Shown here: piece after piece, positions 62,761-64,000 of the stretch | Layout: the number at the start of each line of letters is the position of its first letter | How positions within the stretch are numbered: the first letter of the stretch is position 1 | NCBI GenBank assembly: GCA_016711485.1 | Contig: JADJSX010000023.1 | Location: 650,001 to 714,000, forward strand | Origin: Leptospiraceae bacterium | GTDB lineage: Bacteria > Spirochaetota > Leptospiria > Leptospirales > Leptospiraceae | Direction: 5' to 3' | Length of the DNA: 64,000 bases | Program-made: the position numbers and the translations under genes | Notes under the pieces: generated by a model | What the model saw: the letters and a program-made list of their open reading frames with translations, nothing else | Told to the model about the DNA's origin: nothing | Databases searched by the model: none

Positions 62761-63517
62761 TTAGAAATCCTAATACTCGGGAGCGCATGTTCTCCCATTT
62801 TTTTTTGCCCGCGTAAAAATCTCTCTTCTCTTCTAATATATATTCAAACACTTGTCCTTTAAAATCTTCGAAAGTAATCGATTCTGCTTTTGTCATAGCA
62901 GTATTTAGTAACTCCGATGTGAGGTTACTCTCTATAAACCTCTGGTTCAATTGATTCTCGGATTGTAAAATATCTAAGTCAAATAAATCGCGTGCTTGTG
63001 TTTCTGATCTTCCTGCGAGAGCTTGAATCTTTTGTATTACTGCTGCATCAGCAGGATAGTGTGGACAAAGAAATCCAATCTTGTTATAAACCTTTGCAAT
63101 TTCGGAATCTACTTTTTCTATTTTTACTAGATTCTTTTCTGACTTTCTTCTGGAAAATTCGACTTTAGTAGGAAGCTTTACACCTGAAGTAGTTTTTAAA
63201 TTTACTTTGAAACGTTGGACTGTATCTGTATGTTTTGCTTTGTCCTTATCTCCTATTTCAATTCCAGTGATTCCGTAAGCAGCAAGATATTTATGAAGCG
63301 AAACATCTTCTAAAATTTTATATCCATTTTTCTTTAGTGTTTCAACTCCACCACCAAATACATCTAAGTCCATATCTTCTGAATACCTCGGACTCTTTAG
63401 AAAGAATCGTAGATTCACCCCGCCTTTCACTGAATAAAGTCCTGGGTCAGATGCTTTCAGAAATCGTTCAAGGAAAACGAAGTGAAAAAGCTCTCGTCTT
63501 TGCATATCAGAATACAT
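62747..63517 (-). CDS. abiEii: AbiEii-type nucleotidyltransferase toxin
   Basis: 256 residues from ATG 63517; an ATG at 63553 would lie inside the promoter palindrome and is less likely. YSVKGGVNLRFFLKSPRYSE and DMDLDVFGG carry the nucleotidyltransferase core (KGG, RxSxDxDxD), and RDLFDLDIL is another conserved AbiEii element. AbiE toxins of this family transfer nucleotides to tRNA or other targets and cause abortive infection. First gene of the pair. Confidence 0.87.
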   Translation of the reverse strand: MYSDMQRRELFHFVFLERFLKASDPGLYSVKGGVNLRFFLKSPRYSEDMDLDVFGGGVETLKKNGYKILEDVSLHKYLAAYGITGIEIGDKDKAKHTDTVQRFKVNLKTTSGVKLPTKVEFSRRKSEKNLVKIEKVDSEIAKVYNKIGFLCPHYPADAAVIQKIQALAGRSETQARDLFDLDILQSENQLNQRFIESNLTSELLNTAMTKAESITFEDFKGQVFEYILEEKRDFYAGKKKWENMRSRVLGFLNEFT

Positions 63518-63520
63518 AAA

Positions 63521-63570
63521 TTCATTAAGTATTTGAATATACGAAAATGTCAATTCAAATACTTAATGAA
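63521..63570 (-). promoter_or_regulatory. promoter and operator palindrome of the AbiE-type operon
   Basis: Two exact 18-bp arms, TTCATTAAGTATTTGAAT (63521-63538) and its complement (63553-63570), have a 14-bp spacer. On the minus strand TTGACA (63548-63553) overlaps the upstream arm and the spacer, with CTTAAT 18 bp further on (63524-63529) as a possible -10. The operator thus covers the promoter, as expected for autorepression by AbiEi. Confidence 0.75.
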
Positions 63571-63624
63571 AATGGATACTTTTTTATTATCTGTAGTAGT
63601 TTCACCCTGAAACTCTGGAGAAAC

Positions 63625-64000
63625 TTAAGGAGTAATTATTTTTTTAATCCCGCTCACCGTTCTATTCATGAAATTTTCTTTAAACGCATACTTTTCATTA
63701 TCTGCATAAAGTCTATTTTTTTGCAAATAATAACAGGGATCAGTCCCTTTAGAAAAATGGTCGTGTGATGAACTTGCTTTTTTTATTTTAAAACAGATTT
63801 GGTTTTTTTGGAGATACCAGATTCCTTCTATTTCGGTATACCCGCAATCACCTCCATCTCCGCCGATGAAAAAATTTCCATTCCATGTTTTTTCTTTATT
63901 TATATAGAAATATTCAGAGTATGAACATTTGCCATATCCAGGATTTTCCATTTGATATTTACCAACATAAGGATTTTCTAAGGATAAGTAACCTTTAAAT
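63625..64000 (-). CDS. hypothetical protein, 5' end beyond the window
   Basis: The frame is open to the window edge: GYLSLENPYVGKYQMENPGY, GNFFIGGDGGDCGYTEIEGI and ending NFMNRTVSGIKKIITP. Several Cys, Tyr and Gly residues suggest an exported, disulfide-containing protein, but its N-terminus is not visible. Family unknown. Confidence 0.65.
   Translation of the reverse strand, partial: FKGYLSLENPYVGKYQMENPGYGKCSYSEYFYINKEKTWNGNFFIGGDGGDCGYTEIEGIWYLQKNQICFKIKKASSSHDHFSKGTDPCYYLQKNRLYADNEKYAFKENFMNRTVSGIKKIITP

Overview
This is a low-GC window that looks like a chromosomal segment of a Leptospira-type spirochaete (order Leptospirales). The taxonomic clue is the last ~150 nt of a 16S rRNA at 15914-16064. 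Its tail matches my memory of the Leptospira sequence, and it is followed by its own terminator rather than a tRNA or 23S gene, as expected where rrs is unlinked. Many predicted lipoproteins with loose spirochaetal lipoboxes fit this assignment. It is recognition from memory, not a database result.

Layout. 1-2033: IS66 relic and a membrane-anchored toxin-like protein with a possible immunity partner. 2234-13860: accessory genes for envelope and secreted proteins. The most striking is a tight cluster at 2878-8350: sigma-like factor, two-TM protein, M48-like lipoprotein, caspase-like peptidase, and an FN3/DUF1566 lipoprotein broken by one stop codon. A (p)ppGpp-hydrolase-like HD protein, a lipase-like lipoprotein and an unusual DUF1016_N-thermonuclease fusion follow. 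13861-18600: degenerate IS3 element, truncated 16S, toxin-antitoxin (TA) remnants and a methyltransferase relic. 18614-21754: PLD-helicase-DUF3427 defence-type protein. 22001-39074: mostly housekeeping: mtnA, ppnP, mrp, coaB, CNG-type channel, SpoIIE phosphatase, SpoIID, moeA, ileS. 39268-53139: an accessory island packed with MNT/HEPN toxin-antitoxin pairs, Imm26, an EVE-McrB/McrC restriction system split by an IS5-type element, and many gene relics. 53259-64000: housekeeping and envelope genes again (hemolysin III, Kef-type antiporter, coaC, CorC, TraB-like, acyltransferase, LCAT-like lipase), then an AbiE-type pair.

The unifying theme of the accessory parts is decay by small non-autonomous elements. 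One family (158-bp core, 6-bp TTATTA-like target duplication, ends related to ACCTTACGC) occurs in at least four copies plus a 61-bp derivative. A second family (55-bp unit, TACCA...TGGTA ends, TA target duplication) occurs in at least three places. In several cases removing the element and one target copy restores an exact open frame: DUF3368 toxin, HEPN toxin, Bro-N antirepressor. The same arithmetic works for the IS5-type element in the EVE-McrB gene. One family member seems to supply the ribosome-binding site of coaB, and another supplies the stop codon of a GNAT acetyltransferase.

All family names come from motif recognition in the translated sequence. No search was run.
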